From the NCBI GenBank assembly GCA_947313885.1, contig CAMZNU010000007.1:38299-102298 (forward strand): 64,000 nucleotides of DNA. The letters run 5' to 3'. Source of the DNA: an uncultured Clostridia bacterium. Lineage in GTDB: Bacteria > Bacillota > Clostridia > Lachnospirales > CAMZNU01. Made by a program: the position numbers and the translations under genes. Positions within the stretch are counted from its first letter, which is position 1, and each line of letters opens with the position of its first letter. Shown here piece by piece: positions 61,425 to 64,000 of the stretch. The notes below the pieces were generated by a model. That model was not told the origin of the DNA. It saw nothing but the letters and a program-made list of their open reading frames with translations, and ran no database searches.

Positions 61425-62804
61425 ATGAAAAACATGAAAATAGATGATACATTTGTAAAAGATGTATTAAAAAGAAGCGAGCAAAAGACAACGGAACAAT
61501 TGCATAAAATATTAGATAAGAGCGATAAGTTAGAAGGATTAAACTATGAAGAAGTAGGAAGCCTTTTAATGAATAAAAATAAAGAGATAGAAGATAGAAT
61601 ATTTAAAATAGCGGGGAAAATAAAAAAAGAAATTTACGGCGATAGAGTAGTTATGTTTGCACCGCTGTACATAAGTGATTATTGTGTAAATAAATGTACA
61701 TATTGCGGATTTAAACATGATAATGAATTTACAAGACGAAAATTAACCCAAGAAGAAATAAAAGAAGAAGTTAAAATATTAGAAAATATGGGGCATAAAA
61801 GGTTAGCACTAGAAGCAGGAGAAGATCCTATAAATTGTAGTTTAGATTATGTATTAGAATGTATAGATACAATATATGAAATGAAATTTAAAAACGGAGC
61901 TATAAGAAGAATAAACGTAAATATAGCATCAACAACAGTGGAAAATTATAAAAGATTACAAGAAAAAGAAATAGGGACGTATATATTATTCCAAGAGACG
62001 TATCATAAAGAAAGTTATGAAGAAGTCCACGTAGCAGGACCAAAATCAAATTATGATTATCATTTAACGGCATTTGATAGAGCGATGGAAGCAGGAATAG
62101 AAGACGTAGGCGGAGGAGTATTATTTGGATTTTACGATTATAAGTATGAAGTATTAAGCTTAATGTTGCACAATAAACATTTAGAAGATAAATACGGCGT
62201 AGGCTTTCATACAATAAGTGTTCCAAGATTATGCGATGCTAAAGGAAGTAGTAAAGATGATTATAAATATTTATTAACAGATGATGAATTTATAAGATTA
62301 GTAGCTATATTAAGGTTAGCCGTACCACATACGGGATTAATATTGTCAACAAGAGAAGATGAGAATATAAGAAAACAATTAATAAATAAAGGTATATCAC
62401 AAGTATCAGGAGGATCAGCAGTTACAGTAGGCGGATATTTAAAAAGAGAAGAAGGCGGAAACCAGTTTGAAGTTACAGACGGAAGAAGTAATGAGGAAAT
62501 AATAAAGTGGATTATAGAAGAGGATATGGTACCTAGTTTTTGTACGGCGTGTTATAGACAAGGAAGAACAGGGGATAGGTTTATGGAGCTTGCAAAAAGT
62601 GGAGATATAAAAAATGTATGTTTACCAAATAGTTTATTAACGTTAAAAGAATATAGCATAGATTATGCAGGTGAGCAATTGCAACAAAAAGCGAATGATA
62701 TAATAGAAAGAAAAATAAAAAATATAGAAGATGAAGGAATATTAAAAACGACGAAGGACTATATAGAAAGGTTAGAAAAAGGCGAAAGAGATTTATTTTT
62801 ATAA
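61425..62804 (+). CDS. hydG: [FeFe]-hydrogenase maturase HydG (radical SAM tyrosine lyase)
   Basis: 459 residues. Radical-SAM cluster Cys87-x3-Cys91-x2-Cys94 (YCVNKCTYCGF). Typical HydG regions: LALEAGEDP, YILFQETYHKESY, LTAFDRAMEAGIEDVGGGVLFG and VPRLCDA. The C-terminal extension has the auxiliary cluster motif CTACYRQGRTGDRFM followed by CLPNSLLTLKEY. It cleaves tyrosine to deliver CO and cyanide bound to iron for the H-cluster. GGGGGTG precedes the ATG. hydF follows 10 bases on, giving the usual hydG-hydF pair. Confidence 0.96.
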   Translation: MKNMKIDDTFVKDVLKRSEQKTTEQLHKILDKSDKLEGLNYEEVGSLLMNKNKEIEDRIFKIAGKIKKEIYGDRVVMFAPLYISDYCVNKCTYCGFKHDNEFTRRKLTQEEIKEEVKILENMGHKRLALEAGEDPINCSLDYVLECIDTIYEMKFKNGAIRRINVNIASTTVENYKRLQEKEIGTYILFQETYHKESYEEVHVAGPKSNYDYHLTAFDRAMEAGIEDVGGGVLFGFYDYKYEVLSLMLHNKHLEDKYGVGFHTISVPRLCDAKGSSKDDYKYLLTDDEFIRLVAILRLAVPHTGLILSTREDENIRKQLINKGISQVSGGSAVTVGGYLKREEGGNQFEVTDGRSNEEIIKWIIEEDMVPSFCTACYRQGRTGDRFMELAKSGDIKNVCLPNSLLTLKEYSIDYAGEQLQQKANDIIERKIKNIEDEGILKTTKDYIERLEKGERDLFL

Positions 62805-62814
62805 GGAGAGGGAT

Positions 62815-64000
62815 ATGAATAAAACCCCAAGTGGAAATAGAAAAGTAATAGGAATATATGGTGAGACAAATAGCGGTAAGTCAACAATATTTAACGGTAT
62901 AACAAATAGTGACATAGCGATAATATCAGAGATATCAGGAACGACAACAGACCCAGTAACAAAAAGTATGGAATTTATACCGTATGGTGCAGTAATAATA
63001 ATAGATACGGCAGGTATAAATGATAAAAGTGAGCTAGGAGAAAAAAGGTTAGAAAAAACAAATAAGACGTTAGAAAGAGTAGATATAGCATTATATATAA
63101 TAGAAGAAAAAAAATATTTAGAAGGAAAAAAAGAGTATGATAAATTTAAAAAGCAGTTTAAAAAAAGAGGTATAAAAAGTATAGTAGTAATAAACACTAA
63201 AGAAGATTTAGAGAAAGACCATGTAGATAAAATAAAGAAAAATTATGGGGAATCTGTAGTAATAGCAAAAGGTAATGAAGAAAAAGGAATAGAAAAAATA
63301 AAAAAAGAAATAGGAAATAAATTAGAGGAAATAGTAGGAAGAGAAAAAAGTTTGTTAGGTAGTTTATTAAAAGAGGGATCTAGTGTAGTGTTAGTAACAC
63401 CGATAGATACAGCAGCACCAAAAGGAAGATTAATATTACCACAAGTACAAGTAATAAGAGATGCTATAGATAATAAAATAATATGTACAGTGTGTGATTT
63501 ACATACGTTAGAAAGTACGTTAAAAAGTATTAAAAAAGTAGATTTAGTAATTACAGATAGCCAAGTATTTAAAGAAGTAAATGAGATAATAGGCGAGGGG
63601 TATAAACTAACGAGTTTTTCAATATTGTTAGCAAGACAAAAAGGAGATATAAACAAGTTAGTAGAAGGAATAAAAAAAATAGAACAATTAAAAGATGGGG
63701 ATAAAATATTAATGGCAGAGGTATGTACCCATAACGTAACCCATGAAGATATAGGACACGTTAAAATACCGAAGATGCTAGAAAAGAAGACAGGTAAAAA
63801 ATTTAAGTATGAATATTATGTAGGGAGAGATTACCCGACAAATGTTAATGAATATAGTTTAATAATCCATTGTGGTGGATGTATGATAACGCCGACAGAG
63901 ATGAAAAATAGAATAAGAGTAGCAAATGAAAGTGAGAAACAAATAACAAACTATGGTGTAGTAATAGCATATTGTAATGGGATATTAGAAAAGAGTATAG
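62815..64000 (+). CDS. hydF: [FeFe]-hydrogenase maturation GTPase HydF (cut by window edge)
   Basis: 395 codons are present; HydF is about 400-420 residues, so only the extreme C-terminus is missing. The GTPase domain has GETNSGKST (16-24), a Thr-rich switch ISGTTTDPV and DTAGIND. The dimerisation part contains VTPIDTAAPKGRLILPQVQ. The [4Fe-4S] scaffold motif is CTHN...HCGGC, the C-x-H and H-C-x2-C ligands. HydF receives the diiron precursor and passes it to HydA. AAGGAGAGG precedes the ATG. Confidence 0.95.
   Translation, partial: MNKTPSGNRKVIGIYGETNSGKSTIFNGITNSDIAIISEISGTTTDPVTKSMEFIPYGAVIIIDTAGINDKSELGEKRLEKTNKTLERVDIALYIIEEKKYLEGKKEYDKFKKQFKKRGIKSIVVINTKEDLEKDHVDKIKKNYGESVVIAKGNEEKGIEKIKKEIGNKLEEIVGREKSLLGSLLKEGSSVVLVTPIDTAAPKGRLILPQVQVIRDAIDNKIICTVCDLHTLESTLKSIKKVDLVITDSQVFKEVNEIIGEGYKLTSFSILLARQKGDINKLVEGIKKIEQLKDGDKILMAEVCTHNVTHEDIGHVKIPKMLEKKTGKKFKYEYYVGRDYPTNVNEYSLIIHCGGCMITPTEMKNRIRVANESEKQITNYGVVIAYCNGILEKSI

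Overview
The window is a very AT-rich chromosomal segment from a spore-forming, flagellated, strictly fermentative Firmicute, most likely class Clostridia. The supporting genes are spo0A, spoIIQ-like, spoIIP, bofA, gerM, flagellin with its chaperone, an electron-bifurcating [FeFe]-hydrogenase (hydABC) with the maturases hydE, hydG and hydF, and L-serine dehydratase alpha/beta. I cannot name a genus from the sequence alone. Start codons are mostly ATG behind strong GGAGG-type sites, with some GTG. Most transcription units end in A-tract/stem/T-tract hairpins, many shared by converging genes.

Layout. 1-9 kb: a cut-off membrane protein, obgE-yhbY, fba, spo0A (reverse), a tandem-repeat array, the cystine symporter tcyP and a rhodanese (reverse), then rimM-trmD facing recR-ybaB-dnaX. 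10.8-16.7 kb: a spoIIQ-like gene and the str operon (rpsL-rpsG-fusA-tuf) with structured intercistronic RNA. 16.8-19.7 kb: a large membrane-anchored protein that looks like a pullulanase whose catalytic residues are all gone. 19.8-25.5 kb: bofA-yaaL (reverse) and a flagellar unit (FliK-like, a 32-residue ORF, flagellin, fliS) behind a candidate sigma-28 promoter. 25.6-36.6 kb: gamma-carbonic-anhydrase-like protein, pepD, AI-2E-type permease, gerM-rph-secA, an orphan peptide-binding lipoprotein, a class I amidotransferase and a MATE exporter. 36.6-43.9 kb: ywbE, a DUF1904 gene, the tctCBA tricarboxylate transporter, mgtC-like, sdaAA/sdaAB and spoIIP. 43.9-47.7 kb: rplM-rpsI with a structured leader, two unknown small genes, a GerMN-like membrane protein and rsmA.

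47.7-53.2 kb is an accessory islet: a dead IS3-type transposase fragment, a large cell-wall amidase, a 40-residue Cys-rich peptide with a decayed tandem copy, and a run of short one-TM peptides that look like degenerating paralogues. One of these has a frame break at a G6 tract and one has ATA where its start codon should be. 53.2-64 kb carries the hydrogenase: hydABC-hydE (reverse) and hydG-hydF (forward, hydF cut by the window edge). Between the two halves sits a four-gene cassette of a secreted 134-residue protein, two ABC-2-like membrane proteins and an ABC ATPase. Its apparent promoter has a spacer made only of an AT dinucleotide repeat.

The best candidates for something undescribed are the secreted-protein/ABC cassette with its repeat-spaced promoter (58.5-61.3 kb), the short membrane peptide cluster (51.6-53.1 kb), the catalytically dead pullulanase-like anchor protein (16.8-19.7 kb) and the hairpin that hides the gerM ribosome-binding site (29.04 kb).
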